64,000 nucleotides of DNA from CAVQDV01 sp963711375 (GTDB taxonomy: Bacteria; Pseudomonadota; Gammaproteobacteria; Coxiellales; Coxiellaceae). The notes under the pieces are model-generated. The model was not told where the DNA came from. It saw only the letters and a list, made by a program, of their open reading frames with translations, and ran no database searches. Shown in pieces: positions 35,823-45,389 of the stretch (position 1 is its first letter; the number at the start of each line of letters is the position of its first letter). The translations under genes and the position numbers were made by a program. Where the stretch lies: assembly GCA_963711375.1 (NCBI GenBank), contig CAVQDV010000005.1, forward strand, positions 620,001 through 684,000. Direction: 5' to 3'.

Positions 35823-36668
35823 TTATGCATTAATACGAAGAGCCAAAGAAGAAAAAAATTTACCAAGAACTTCATTTATTTTTTCGGGTTGCTCTAAGTT
35901 CGCTATATGAGCCGCATCTTTAATAACTTCACAATGACATCCCAGTAATTCAGCCATTTCTTTTGCTTCTTGTGGTGGTCTTGGCACATCTCGATCCCCA
36001 ACAATTACTAAGGTAGGAATGAATGAAAGCCTACTGGCCTTATCCAAAATAGAATTTCGACCAAAAATTCCATAGCCAATGGAAACAATTCCATTGATAT
36101 TTTCTGTTGGGATATTCATAAGATAGGATTTAAATTGATTTAATAAGGTTCCATTTTTTTCTATTGTCTCGGGTGAAAGAAAAAATGGGATAACTAGCTC
36201 CAAATATTCTGGAGTAAAACTTTGTAAACTCAGTAAATAATCAAGCAAGGAAAAAAACCGTGCTTTCTTTCTTTCTGGCTCACTGCCCAAATGGCTCCCA
36301 ATGATAATCAGGGCGCTCACCAAACCGGGGTTATTTAAAGCAAGATGAGACCCCCACATTCCTCCTACCGATAATCCAACCATAATGACGGACCGGATTT
36401 CTAATTTCTCTAAAAATAATTTGTAGTCCTCTGCTAATGCTTCTATCGAGTAATTTTTTTCTACCACTGGTTGAGATTCTCCGTGCCCCCAAAGATCAGG
36501 AACAAGGCAACGATATCCCTCTTTCGTAAAATGATTAATCTGAAGCTCCCACATATCCGCGCTCCACAGATAACTGTGGCCAAATAAAATTACGGGCGCA
36601 TCTGGATTACCTGCATCTATAAATGAAAGCTTCTTACCATTAATCATCGTTGTTTTGCGCTGCATCAT
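35823..36668 (-). CDS. Alpha/beta hydrolase
   Basis: The protein is 281 aa from the second of three consecutive ATGs, the best-spaced start after AAGGAG. The catalytic triad is visible: Ser in GLSVGG, Asp in VGDRDVP and His in AAHIANLEQP. An oxyanion-side HSYLW motif lies near the N-terminus. It resembles BioH- or 3-oxoadipate enol-lactonase-like hydrolases. It is convergent with the polyketide synthase, 33 bp from its stop. It could tailor or release the polyketide, but the opposite strand weakens that link. Confidence 0.8.
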   Translation of the reverse strand: MMQRKTTMINGKKLSFIDAGNPDAPVILFGHSYLWSADMWELQINHFTKEGYRCLVPDLWGHGESQPVVEKNYSIEALAEDYKLFLEKLEIRSVIMVGLSVGGMWGSHLALNNPGLVSALIIIGSHLGSEPERKKARFFSLLDYLLSLQSFTPEYLELVIPFFLSPETIEKNGTLLNQFKSYLMNIPTENINGIVSIGYGIFGRNSILDKASRLSFIPTLVIVGDRDVPRPPQEAKEMAELLGCHCEVIKDAAHIANLEQPEKINEVLGKFFSSLALRINA

Positions 36669-36753
36669 CATTGTCTCCTTGCGGGTTTGAGTTTTGGGTA
36701 AAAGGGATCTGAATTTGTCATTACTTAATGTCGCATAATAATTACCTCTTTTT

Positions 36754-37578
36754 TTAAGATGGTGTTTGAAATTTTTTTCGATGATCGGAAACGGGAATTG
36801 AGGCTCGAATTTTTTGCAGGTATTCTAAATCCGTTTCACCGTATACAATTCCGGGGCTTGAAGCTTTGCGTTCGTCGAGTACCGTGCCCCAGGGATCGAC
36901 AATTAAACTATCACCGTAGGTTCTTCGGCCGCTTTCGTGCTTGCCCGCTTGGCAGGCGCCGATGATATAGCAAAAATTTTCAACGGCACGCGCACGTGCT
37001 AATAATTTCCAGTGAGCTTCACCTGTTTTCTCTGTAAATGCTGCAGGAATTGCGATAATTTCGGCGCCTTGATTAAAAAGCTCTATAAAAAGTGCGGGAA
37101 AACGAATATCGTAGCAAACCGCTAATCCTAATTTTCCAAACGGCGTATCCAACACGACCGCGCGATCTCCTGGTTCAATCGTGTCGGATTCCCGATAAAT
37201 TTCTTTTTCAGAAATATCGACATCAAACAAATGAATTTTATCGTAGCGGGCTACGGCCTTGCCCATTTTGTTATACACAATACAGGCCGCTCGAACTTTA
37301 CTTTTATTTTCGGTGCGAATGGGAATAGTTCCACCCACTATCCAAACGCTATTTTTGCTCGCTTGCTCGGATAAAAAATCTTGTATCGCGCCAAAACCGG
37401 GGCCTTCGCTAATAAAAATTTTATCTTCTGCGCCCTTGCTTACCATCGGGAACATTTCGGGTAGGACTATTAATTCAGCCCCTTTTTTGGCGGCTTTTCC
37501 AATTAAATTTCCAGCGGATTTTAAATTATCTTCCACCGACATCGAAGAACACATTTGAATAGCCGCGACTTTACTCAT
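36754..37578 (-). CDS. Carbon-nitrogen hydrolase (Nit/omega-amidase-like)
   Basis: This 274-aa nitrilase-superfamily protein has the Glu-Lys-Cys triad: E41 in VLPEMFP, K114 in YDKIHLFD and C155 in AVCYDIRFP. The length and motifs fit the Nit1/NitFhit-like branch, which hydrolyses deaminated glutathione. This is a metabolite-repair function common in gammaproteobacteria. It precedes dcd and mrp on the map, on the same strand. Confidence 0.88.
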   Translation of the reverse strand: MSKVAAIQMCSSMSVEDNLKSAGNLIGKAAKKGAELIVLPEMFPMVSKGAEDKIFISEGPGFGAIQDFLSEQASKNSVWIVGGTIPIRTENKSKVRAACIVYNKMGKAVARYDKIHLFDVDISEKEIYRESDTIEPGDRAVVLDTPFGKLGLAVCYDIRFPALFIELFNQGAEIIAIPAAFTEKTGEAHWKLLARARAVENFCYIIGACQAGKHESGRRTYGDSLIVDPWGTVLDERKASSPGIVYGETDLEYLQKIRASIPVSDHRKKFQTPS

Positions 37579-37620
37579 TAATTTTATTCCTTTTCAATAG
37601 TGCAACATCCTGATGAAAAA

Positions 37621-38187
37621 TCAAGCCACCGGCAAGGTTACCCCTTGCTGGCCTTGATATTTTCCACCACGGTCAGCATAGGAAACTTCGCAGATTTCGT
37701 CGGATTCCAAAAATAGCATTTGGGCTACACCTTCATTTGCGTAGATTTTTGCTGGTAAATTTGTGGTGTTTGAAAATTCCAATGTTACATGACCTTCCCA
37801 TTCGGGTTCGAGCGGCGTGACATTAACAATAATTCCACAACGCGCATACGTGGATTTACCCAAGCAAATCGTCAATACATTTCGAGGAATTCTAAAATAT
37901 TCTACCGTTCGGGCGAGTACAAAAGAATTGGGCGGAATAATACAAACATTTGCTTTTACATCCATAAAACTATTTTTATCGAAATTTTTGGGATCAACGA
38001 TGGCTGAATTAATATTGGTGAAAATTTTAAATTCATCCGCGCAACGCACGTCGTAGCCATAGCTCGACGTTCCATAGGACACCACTTTTTTTCCATCCTG
38101 AAATCGGACTTGTTCTGGCTCGAAGGGCGTAATCATTTTTTTCTCGATCGCCATTGCCCTTATCCATTTATCAGCTTTAATTGACAT
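37621..38187 (-). CDS. dcd: dCTP deaminase
   Basis: This 188-aa enzyme deaminates dCTP to dUTP for thymidylate synthesis. ATG 38187 (MSIKADKWI, the family's usual start) is preferred over the upstream ATG because GGAG is then spaced seven bases away. Motifs SSYGYDVR near the N-terminus and the Glu-containing region around LEPEWEGHVTLE are typical. Length is normal. It lies between the nitrilase-like gene and mrp, all on the minus strand. Confidence 0.96.
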   Translation of the reverse strand: MSIKADKWIRAMAIEKKMITPFEPEQVRFQDGKKVVSYGTSSYGYDVRCADEFKIFTNINSAIVDPKNFDKNSFMDVKANVCIIPPNSFVLARTVEYFRIPRNVLTICLGKSTYARCGIIVNVTPLEPEWEGHVTLEFSNTTNLPAKIYANEGVAQMLFLESDEICEVSYADRGGKYQGQQGVTLPVA

Positions 38188-38221
38188 ATACATTCTCCAT
38201 TAACTCAGGTAATTCCCATCA

Positions 38222-38244
38222 CCCTCTCCCGCAAGGGGAGAGGG
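38222..38244. repeat. Palindromic intergenic repeat, family B copy 2
   Basis: Arms CCCTCTCCC and GGGAGAGGG around GCAAG, followed by GATAAAAG. It sits between mrp and dcd and may act as a terminator or processing hairpin. Confidence 0.75.
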
Positions 38245-38262
38245 GATAAAAGTTCAAGGCTC

Positions 38263-39348
38263 TCACTCTACTACAATTTTTCCGAACTTATCGGCATAAC
38301 TTCTCGTCTGCAAGGATAATCTTGCGGCCATTTTCAGCGCGATTTCAGAGTATTTTTTTGCTGCAAGAGAAGTCGGCGCTGAGATAACGGTAGGCTTGCC
38401 CTCATCCACTGCTTGGCGGATAGCCATCATCAGCGGTAATTTCCCGAGCAAATCCACGTGAAAATCCTCGGCCATTTGCTCGCCCCCATGTTCCCCAAAT
38501 AAAGGCTCCTCATTCCCGCACTTTGAGCAGGCATATCCACTCATATTCTCGATAATACCTAAAACCGGCACGCTCACTTTACGAAACATTTCCAGCGCCT
38601 TTCGCGCATCCAATAAAGCAATATCTTGCGGCGTTGTAACAATTACCGCACCACTGACTGGAATTTTTTGAGATAAGGTCAACTGAATATCACCCGTGCC
38701 CGGCGGTAAATCAATAATTAAATAATCCAAATTATGCCATAGCGTGTCGCGCAATAATTGCTGCAAAGCCGTACTCACCATGGGACCTCGCCAAATCATC
38801 GGCGTTTCGACATCCACCAAATAGCCAATCGACATCGTTTGTAAACCGTAGCAGATTACAGGCCTTAATTTCTTATCCTCAGTTAATTCAGGTTTGGATT
38901 TTGCTCCCAACATGTGCGGTTGATTTGGGCCGTAAATATCCGCGTCCAAAACCCCTACGCGGGCGCCTAAATTCTGCAAGGCCAGCGCTAAATTCGCAGC
39001 CGTTGTCGATTTACCAACACCACCTTTTCCCGAGGCGACCGCAATTATATTTTTAATTTGTGGATGAGATTGTAAATTGGCCTGAGTTTTATAGGGATAA
39101 ATTTTTTCCGTGACGCTGACATTAATTTTTAATGAGGGATCTAGGGAAGATAATAACTCCCGAACTTTATTCGCAATCTCGTTGCCCGCGATTTTAAGCG
39201 GGAAGCCGAACTCCAAATGAAGCTCGATCGCGTCTTCAGTAATCCGAAGATCACGAACCGTTTTAGCTGTCACAAGATCGGTATTTAAATTTTCTTCGTG
39301 CAAGGCAGAGAGTTTCTGTAGTACGGCTTCTTTTGTGATTTTCGTCAT
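38263..39348 (-). CDS. mrp: Mrp/ApbC family iron-sulfur carrier ATPase
   Basis: This 361-aa protein has an N-terminal DUF59 (MIP18-like) domain of about 85 residues, then a P-loop NTPase with the deviant Walker A GKGGVGKST. A CxxC (YACSKCG) binds a bridging Fe-S cluster in the dimer. Such proteins deliver 4Fe-4S clusters to apoproteins. It is divergent from metG, a conserved gammaproteobacterial neighbourhood. A truncated family B repeat (ACCCTCTCCCG at 39430-39440) lies in the divergent gap. Confidence 0.93.
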   Translation of the reverse strand: MTKITKEAVLQKLSALHEENLNTDLVTAKTVRDLRITEDAIELHLEFGFPLKIAGNEIANKVRELLSSLDPSLKINVSVTEKIYPYKTQANLQSHPQIKNIIAVASGKGGVGKSTTAANLALALQNLGARVGVLDADIYGPNQPHMLGAKSKPELTEDKKLRPVICYGLQTMSIGYLVDVETPMIWRGPMVSTALQQLLRDTLWHNLDYLIIDLPPGTGDIQLTLSQKIPVSGAVIVTTPQDIALLDARKALEMFRKVSVPVLGIIENMSGYACSKCGNEEPLFGEHGGEQMAEDFHVDLLGKLPLMMAIRQAVDEGKPTVISAPTSLAAKKYSEIALKMAARLSLQTRSYADKFGKIVVE

Positions 39349-39491
39349 TGGTTTTACCTCTATTGCTTGGGTTCATCTTACCAATCCTGGGGATTGAATG
39401 AAACTCTGTTGATACCTTTAATACCCCCCACCCTCTCCCGCGAATCACACAGCTCTTGACCACCTTCTGGGATTCTTATAGTGTTCACAGA

Positions 39492-41120
39492 ATGAAAAAC
39501 CTTCAATTCCTAACTACCATCGCTTTGCCCTATGCCAATGGGGACCTTCATCTTGGACACTTGGTGGAGGGAATCCAGGCCGACATCTGGCATCGCCTTC
39601 ACCAGTTTCAGGGGCATGAGAGCTATTTTATTTCCGCCAGCGACGCGCACGGCACTCCCATCATGCTCACGGCTCGCCAGCAAGGCATCACACCCGAAGA
39701 GCTGGTGAACAAAATGCATGCGGATCACGCGCAGATTTATGAGACTTTTTACGTGCATTTTGATAATTTTTATTCCACGCATTCCCCTGAAAATAAAAAA
39801 TTATCGGAATTAATTTATCAACGCCTACTAGCGCGCGGCGATATCACCAGCAAGAACATCACGCAGGCCTACGATCCTAAAGAAGGCATTTTTTTATCAG
39901 ACCGCTATATTCGGGGCGAATGCCCAAGCTGCCATTCAGCTGGCCAATACGGGGACAACTGTGAAGTCTGCGGTGCGACTTATAGCCCGCTAGAATTAAT
40001 TAATCCCATCTCCGCAATTTCGGGCGTCACTCCCGTTGAAAAATCCTCCGAGCACTTCTTTTTTCAACTGGGTCATTTCAGCGACATGCTGCGTGAATGG
40101 ATAGAATCTAATGGACTGCAACCTCAAATTCGAAACAAATTAAAAGAATGGTTCGTGGCCGGGCTTGAACCCTGGGACATTTCTCGCGACGCGCCTTATT
40201 TTGGTTTTGAAATTCCCAATCAACCTGGAAAATATTTTTATGTGTGGCTCGATGCTTCCATTGGTTACATGTCAACCACCGAAAATTTATTCCAAAAATT
40301 AGGTAAAAATCCTGATGATGTCTGGGGCAAGCAAAGCACTTATGAGCTTCATCATTTCGTGGGAAAAGACATTGTTTATTTTCACGCTTTATTTTGGCCG
40401 GCTATGTTGGAAGGCGCGGATTTCCGCCGGCCCACTTCCGTTAAAGTCCACGGATTTTTAACGGTTAATGGACAGAAAATGTCGAAGTCTCGCGGCACTT
40501 TTATTACCGCCAAAAAATACTTGACGGCCTTAGATCCCGAATATTTGCGCTATTATATTGCCGCGAAATTAAATGGCGAAGTGGAAGACATTGATTTAAA
40601 TCTCGTGGATTTTGCCCAACGCATTAATGCAGATTTAGTTGGAAAATATGTGAATTTGGCCAGCCGCTGCGCCGGATTTATTAGCAAAAAATTTGATGGC
40701 CTCTTGGCTTCGGAATTGCCAGAACCGGATTTATTTCGCGATTTTGTGGAGGCGGGTAAGGGCATTTTTGAGGATATTGAAAAATTAAATTACGCACGCG
40801 CCGTGCGCGACATCATGGCCCTTTGCGATCGGGCCAATCAATATATCGATCAAGAAAAACCCTGGGCACTTGCAAAAGAGCCTGGAAATGAGGCTCAAAT
40901 TCAAGCGGCCTGTACACAGGGTTTAAATTTATTTAAGGTGCTTTCTGCCTATTTGAAGCCCATCCTTCCAAAAACGGCTAAAAATATCGAAGAATTTTTA
41001 AATTGTGAGCCGCTCGATTCTGACAATTTTGGCAAGCCCCTACTTAATCATAACATTAATGTTTTTAAACCGCTGATTCAAAGAATTACCCTCGAACAAA
41101 TTGAGCAACTGCAGACTTAA
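39492..41120 (+). CDS. metG: Methionyl-tRNA synthetase
   Basis: The protein is 542 aa from ATG 39492; the frame extends upstream to a TTG, but the homology to the family begins at MKNLQFL. The HIGH-type motif is HLGH, and the KMSKS loop is KMSKSRG. The zinc knuckle has CPSC and CEVC pairs. It lacks the C-terminal EMAP/Trbp tRNA-binding domain found in the longer E. coli enzyme, as in many Legionellales. No strong ribosome binding site is visible. Confidence 0.95.
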   Translation: MKNLQFLTTIALPYANGDLHLGHLVEGIQADIWHRLHQFQGHESYFISASDAHGTPIMLTARQQGITPEELVNKMHADHAQIYETFYVHFDNFYSTHSPENKKLSELIYQRLLARGDITSKNITQAYDPKEGIFLSDRYIRGECPSCHSAGQYGDNCEVCGATYSPLELINPISAISGVTPVEKSSEHFFFQLGHFSDMLREWIESNGLQPQIRNKLKEWFVAGLEPWDISRDAPYFGFEIPNQPGKYFYVWLDASIGYMSTTENLFQKLGKNPDDVWGKQSTYELHHFVGKDIVYFHALFWPAMLEGADFRRPTSVKVHGFLTVNGQKMSKSRGTFITAKKYLTALDPEYLRYYIAAKLNGEVEDIDLNLVDFAQRINADLVGKYVNLASRCAGFISKKFDGLLASELPEPDLFRDFVEAGKGIFEDIEKLNYARAVRDIMALCDRANQYIDQEKPWALAKEPGNEAQIQAACTQGLNLFKVLSAYLKPILPKTAKNIEEFLNCEPLDSDNFGKPLLNHNINVFKPLIQRITLEQIEQLQT

Positions 41121-41125
41121 ACAAT

Positions 41126-41728
41126 ATGACGAAGCTTCACCAACTCGGCGCACAAATTGACGCCCTGCTGCCGCAAACCCAATGTGGCCTCTGCGAATAT
41201 CCCGGCTGCAAACCCTATGCAGAGGCCATTGCTGAAAAAGGCGAACGTATTAATCGCTGCCTGCCTGGCGGCATTCCCGTCTTAGAAAAATTGGGGGTTT
41301 TATTAAATAGAGATCCTGAGCCTTATTTTGCCGAGATGGAAAAAAATCAAAAAACGGAGAGTATCGTCGTCATTCGCGAAGACGATTGCATAGGTTGCAC
41401 GAAATGCATTCAGGCCTGTCCCGTGGATGCGATTATTGGTGGCCCCAAACTCATGCACACCGTTATCCGAGATGCCTGCACAGGCTGCGATCTTTGCATT
41501 AGCCCCTGCCCCGTAGATTGTATCGACATCATTAAAATTCCCGCGAGAAGCGAGATCGAAAAAAATCAGATGGCTGAAAAATCTCGAGACCGTTTCGAGA
41601 ATCGAAATTCACGTTTAGAAAAAATTAAAAATGCCGAAAAAAATCGGCATAATAAAGCAAAATTATCTGCCCCTGAAAAAGCCATCCAAGAGGCCATCCT
41701 CCGAGCCAAGGAAAAAAAGACATCATGA
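41126..41728 (+). CDS. Soluble RnfB-like 2x(4Fe-4S) ferredoxin
   Basis: This 200-aa protein has an Fe-S motif CGLCEYPGCKPYAEAI, the 4Fe-4S binding motif of RnfB, followed by two ferredoxin motifs (CIGCTKCIQACPVD and CTGCDLCISPCPVDC). The N-terminal membrane anchor of full-length RnfB is missing. No other rnf genes are adjacent. It starts five bases after metG and overlaps nth by four bases, so all three are co-translated. It probably serves as an electron donor or Fe-S-related protein rather than as part of an Rnf pump. A charged C-terminal tail follows. Confidence 0.85.
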   Translation: MTKLHQLGAQIDALLPQTQCGLCEYPGCKPYAEAIAEKGERINRCLPGGIPVLEKLGVLLNRDPEPYFAEMEKNQKTESIVVIREDDCIGCTKCIQACPVDAIIGGPKLMHTVIRDACTGCDLCISPCPVDCIDIIKIPARSEIEKNQMAEKSRDRFENRNSRLEKIKNAEKNRHNKAKLSAPEKAIQEAILRAKEKKTS

Positions 41729-42369
41729 ACCGCGAAAAAAGAGCTGAAATTTTTCAACGCTTAAAAAAAACCAATCCCTCGCCCACCACTGAACTCGTTT
41801 ATAACAGCGAATTTGAATTATTAATTTCCGTTATATTATCGGCACAAGCCACTGATGTCAGCGTCAATAAAGCCACTGCCCCCTTATTCAAAATAGCCAA
41901 CACGCCCTCAAAAATCGTAAAGCTTGGCGAAGAAAAATTAAAAGACTATGTGAAGACTATTAATCTTTATAAAACGAAGGCCAAAAATATCGTAAAAACC
42001 TGCTCGATTTTAATCGAGCAATTTAAGGCCCAAGTCCCAAATGACAGAGAAAGCTTAATGAGCCTGCCAGGCGTTGGCCGAAAAACCGCGAACGTGGTTT
42101 TAAATACGGCTTTTGGACACGAGACGATTGCCGTGGATACGCATATTTTTCGAGTCGCCAATCGCACCGGATTAGCGAAGGGAAAAGATGTTTTAGAAGT
42201 GGAATTAAAATTAAGTAAATTCATCCCAAAAGAATTTTTGCATGATGCGCATCATTGGTTAATTTTGCATGGAAGATATATCTGCACGGCCAGAAAACCG
42301 AAATGCCCAAGTTGTCCTATCAATGATTTATGTGAATTTACCGAGAAAACCGTTTTGCACGCACGATGA
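41725..42369 (+). CDS. nth: Endonuclease III
   Basis: This 214-aa base-excision-repair glycosylase/AP lyase removes oxidised pyrimidines. The helix-hairpin-helix LPGVGRKTANVVL carries the catalytic Lys, and VDTHIFRVANR carries the catalytic Asp. The 4Fe-4S cluster cysteines are CTARKPKCPSCPINDLC. The start overlaps the RnfB-like gene (ATGA). Pairing of nth with rnfB-like genes is common in gammaproteobacteria. Confidence 0.97.
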   Translation: MNREKRAEIFQRLKKTNPSPTTELVYNSEFELLISVILSAQATDVSVNKATAPLFKIANTPSKIVKLGEEKLKDYVKTINLYKTKAKNIVKTCSILIEQFKAQVPNDRESLMSLPGVGRKTANVVLNTAFGHETIAVDTHIFRVANRTGLAKGKDVLEVELKLSKFIPKEFLHDAHHWLILHGRYICTARKPKCPSCPINDLCEFTEKTVLHAR

Positions 42370-42393
42370 AAGTGTCGTTGGGAGTTACTGATA

Positions 42394-42801
42394 ATGAATA
42401 ATCGAGATTATTATCGTCGAATATTTAGTGAAACCTGGAAAAAATACAGTGCTGGAATCCTGCTGAGCGATTTAGAAAAGCAATTAATTCAGGTTATCCT
42501 CCAACATCCGGAATATCACCCACTTCTCGAAAATCCCGATTTTACTAGTGATTTTGACTTAGATCAAAATCCCTACTTGCACTTAGGCTTACATGTTGGA
42601 TTGTTGGAACAATTATCAACCGAACGCCCGCCGGGAATTAATGCTATTTACAAAAATTTACTGGCAAAAATAGGCGAGACTCATGAAACCGAGCATCAAA
42701 TAATGAATGTGATGGCTGAATTAATTTGGTCTGCTCAAAAAAATGGGAGCGCACCGAGTGATGTTGAATATTTAGAAAAATTGCTTGAGAACGTAAAATA
42801 A
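42394..42801 (+). CDS. DUF1841 family protein
   Basis: This 135-aa, mostly helical protein has the family pattern: an early segment YYRRIFSETWKKY, a central NPYLHLGLHVGL and a C-terminal E-x-x-W segment (MAELIWSAQKNG). Function is unknown. It follows nth by 24 bp and is probably the last gene of the metG operon. A bidirectional terminator follows immediately. Confidence 0.85.
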   Translation: MNNRDYYRRIFSETWKKYSAGILLSDLEKQLIQVILQHPEYHPLLENPDFTSDFDLDQNPYLHLGLHVGLLEQLSTERPPGINAIYKNLLAKIGETHETEHQIMNVMAELIWSAQKNGSAPSDVEYLEKLLENVK

Positions 42802-42803
42802 AA

Positions 42804-42834
42804 AATCCCCCTTTCGCCAAGCGGCAGGGGGATT
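42804..42834. terminator. Bidirectional rho-independent terminator
   Basis: Arms AATCCCCCT and AGGGGGATT form a strong GC-rich stem. The T run on the minus strand (ATTTTTTATTTT) is good, so it best serves the minus-strand membrane gene. It also follows the stop of the plus-strand DUF1841 gene. Confidence 0.85.
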
Positions 42835-42860
42835 CTATTGGTTTAAGTTAAACCTTTGTT

Positions 42861-43580
42861 CTAGTTGGTTGTAGACGTTGGGTTGAACTTAAGGCTTTCT
42901 GTATGATCGGTATCACTGTCGGTAGGGGCGCCGCCTCTTTGAGTTCTTTTTATACAACTTTCAAAAGCAGGCTTATCGGTATCCCATAACATAACCGTTC
43001 CACAACGAGAAGATAGGTGAGACGCCCCATTCACTACTGCTGCTAATTGGGCTGTCATTGCACTAAAAATAACTACTGAAAAGCCTTTAGCGGCCTGGGG
43101 ATTTTCTGATATCCATTTAAAGAAAGAGGCAAATGCACTACGAGCATCTGTAAAAACCTCAGCAACGCCGAACGCTAGGATGACAGGTATCGTTGAAAGC
43201 AGGCCCATTTTTAATGGTGTTAAAAATACATGTGTTGCTTCATTTCCATCATCGTTAGTAAAAATATTTCCATTAAGAATATTTACTTCGCCTTTACGCT
43301 CGTCTGCTATTGTAGTGCTGCAATTACCAACACTTTCAACGATTGCAGTAGTGCCTGCAGCAACGTTAAAACCCAAGGCTTGGGAAACAATTACTACTGC
43401 AAATCCTACAGCAATAGGGTTGTTCGCAATATCTGCTGCTAGACTCATAACCCAACTCAGGGGGTCTTTAAAAACATTAGTAGCAATCACCACGGTGGCG
43501 GCTGTAACAGTTCCGACTACCACTGCCGTTTTTTCTGGGCTTCTTGCTACAGTCTTCACACCATCAATTATAAATCTCAT
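42861..43580 (-). CDS. Membrane protein with internal duplication, unknown function
   Basis: ATG 43580 is chosen because GGAG is seven bases upstream; the frame upstream is open but unlikely to be coding. The 239-aa product has four hydrophobic segments in two pairs. The two halves align: VFKDPLSW...NNPIAVGFAVVIVSQ in the first and VFTDARSA...ENPQAAKGFSVVIFSA in the second. The C-terminal tail (about 40 residues) is hydrophilic and threonine/serine-rich. No known family was recognised. It stands alone with its own terminator. Confidence 0.75.
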   Translation of the reverse strand: MRFIIDGVKTVARSPEKTAVVVGTVTAATVVIATNVFKDPLSWVMSLAADIANNPIAVGFAVVIVSQALGFNVAAGTTAIVESVGNCSTTIADERKGEVNILNGNIFTNDDGNEATHVFLTPLKMGLLSTIPVILAFGVAEVFTDARSAFASFFKWISENPQAAKGFSVVIFSAMTAQLAAVVNGASHLSSRCGTVMLWDTDKPAFESCIKRTQRGGAPTDSDTDHTESLKFNPTSTTN

Positions 43581-43830
43581 TTCACTTCTCCAAATTGTAA
43601 AAATAAATTCTTGTAAAAAATAGAGGAGTCCCTTCCACTCCTTCCCTGTGATTGTCATCATAATTACTATCGAAAATAAGTCAAGAACAAAAAAAGAGCA
43701 ATATTTATGCAAAAATTAAGGGAAAATTAAATGTGTTAAAAATTAAGCAAGGGAATTAAAATTATGAAAAGAATTGAATCAAGATTGATTAAAATAAATG
43801 TTTTGGATTATTTTTTTTTAATACCCCTCA

Positions 43831-43853
43831 CCCTCTCCCGCAAGGGGAGAGGG
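43831..43853. repeat. Palindromic intergenic repeat, family B copy 3
   Basis: Identical in its core to the copy at 38222, again followed by GGATAA. It lies just after the stop of the porin gene and may serve as its transcription terminator. Confidence 0.75.
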
Positions 43854-43862
43854 GATAAGAGA

Positions 43863-45389
43863 TTAGAAATAGACGCCGATTTGGCCTGTGATCATGTTGC
43901 CAGGACGGCCGTTTGAAACTGGGAATGGGACAGGGACGCCATTAATGGTTCCACCCGTAGCCACCACGCCCCTGTTGTAGGCTTGGTTATGACGGAATTC
44001 AATGCCTTCCATCGTGTCTTTCCAGAGTGAGGTTAATAAGCCCACCGCATAAGATTGACGAGGCACGTTCAGGGCATAAGCTTGCCAAGATTCGTCATAT
44101 ACACCAATTAATTTCAATTTAACCCAGGAAATTTGGAAATCAAAATCCACTTCGGTGTGCAGCGTTGAAGGCAAGGCCGCCACATTATTATAAGTCATAT
44201 CCAGCGGATTAAAGCGATTCGTTGCCCACTGATATTCCCCGATTAAGGTAAAAGGCTTGAAGGAAAGTTCTGCATGCGCGTCCGCGCCCCCCACGTTTTT
44301 GCGCAAATTATCTAAATTTGTTACTACCACACCATTTAATTGGGTCGGCACACCAAAACCATTAAAGAAGCCAAAAGTAGCCAAGCCATTATTTTGCATG
44401 CCTTGAGATTCGGCAATATTCGACACCATGCCATAGCCCAGATCAATATCCGCTCTACCAAAAGTGTGATCAACACCTAAATTAAAGCCGCCTTGGTTGA
44501 TGAGATTAGTTTGGTTGGTAATGCGATCACCTGTAAATGCATAAGCTTGGCCATAGAAACCATGCGAAGAAAATCCGAGCACAGCCGTGCGCGTTAAAAT
44601 TCTCATAATAGATTCGTTAATGGGCGTAGTCAGCATCCAATTGTCATAAATTCCAAAAGGCGCATACATTTGACCAATGGAGAAATAAATGGGCGAGCGT
44701 TCTAAATTACCGATGGTTAAAAAACCTCTTTGTAAATAGATTCGAGAATTAGGATCACGACTGCCTGTCATCGCTGGAGAACTATCATAATCAAAGGTGA
44801 AAAATGCTGATGCCCAGGTGCTCGCCACAGCATTTACATCAAATTCTACCGTGCTTAAATTTATGCTTCCATTTCCAGACTGAAGATCTTGTATGGCTTG
44901 GCCTTCCACACCGCCGCTGATTTGCACAATGGGGCGATCTAAAGTAAGTCCTGCGGCCGCTAAACCATTTAGGAATTTTTGCTTCTGCTGCAGTAAATAG
45001 AGATCTTCGTTCATCGTGCCTTGGTGCTCTAAAATATCGAGCGGACGAAAATGAGAGCGCATGCCGAGCCATGGAGAGGTGGTAACCGTAACCATGGGGT
45101 GATACTCAGCCGGCGCGGCCACCACTGTCTCAGTTGAGACCTGTGTGACGCGTGGATAATGTCGATGCGATTTTCGGTGTCTTCTGGTTTGGCTCTTCTG
45201 ACCTTTATTTCGATGACGGAGTTGTGATTTTAGAGATCGCACTTCGCCTCGCAATTCGCTGGTTTCTTGGCTGATTTTTTGAATTTGTGCGATTAATTGC
45301 GCATTCGTGGGTTGTACGGCGGCAGTAGCCGAGGAGGAAAAAATGGCTAAACTAGCCGCTGCACTTAAGGCAAACACGTGGCGTTTCAT
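43863..45389 (-). CDS. LbtU-like outer-membrane porin (DUF3573 family)
   Basis: This 508-aa protein has a signal peptide (MKRHVFALSAAASLAIFSSSATAA), a short coiled coil near residues 30-60 (QIQKISQETSELRGEVRSL), then a basic linker. A beta-barrel of repeated amphipathic strands ends with the terminal aromatic IGVYF. The layout matches LbtU of Legionella, an outer-membrane protein for siderophore uptake, and its relatives in Coxiella. AAGGAG lies seven bases before the ATG. The family is nearly restricted to Legionellales, so it is a taxonomic marker. Iron dependence is not shown by the sequence. Confidence 0.85.
   Translation of the reverse strand: MKRHVFALSAAASLAIFSSSATAAVQPTNAQLIAQIQKISQETSELRGEVRSLKSQLRHRNKGQKSQTRRHRKSHRHYPRVTQVSTETVVAAPAEYHPMVTVTTSPWLGMRSHFRPLDILEHQGTMNEDLYLLQQKQKFLNGLAAAGLTLDRPIVQISGGVEGQAIQDLQSGNGSINLSTVEFDVNAVASTWASAFFTFDYDSSPAMTGSRDPNSRIYLQRGFLTIGNLERSPIYFSIGQMYAPFGIYDNWMLTTPINESIMRILTRTAVLGFSSHGFYGQAYAFTGDRITNQTNLINQGGFNLGVDHTFGRADIDLGYGMVSNIAESQGMQNNGLATFGFFNGFGVPTQLNGVVVTNLDNLRKNVGGADAHAELSFKPFTLIGEYQWATNRFNPLDMTYNNVAALPSTLHTEVDFDFQISWVKLKLIGVYDESWQAYALNVPRQSYAVGLLTSLWKDTMEGIEFRHNQAYNRGVVATGGTINGVPVPFPVSNGRPGNMITGQIGVYF

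Noticed and set aside
39456..39491. TTG start for metG
   Set aside because: The extra 12 residues precede the conserved family start and have no ribosome binding site.
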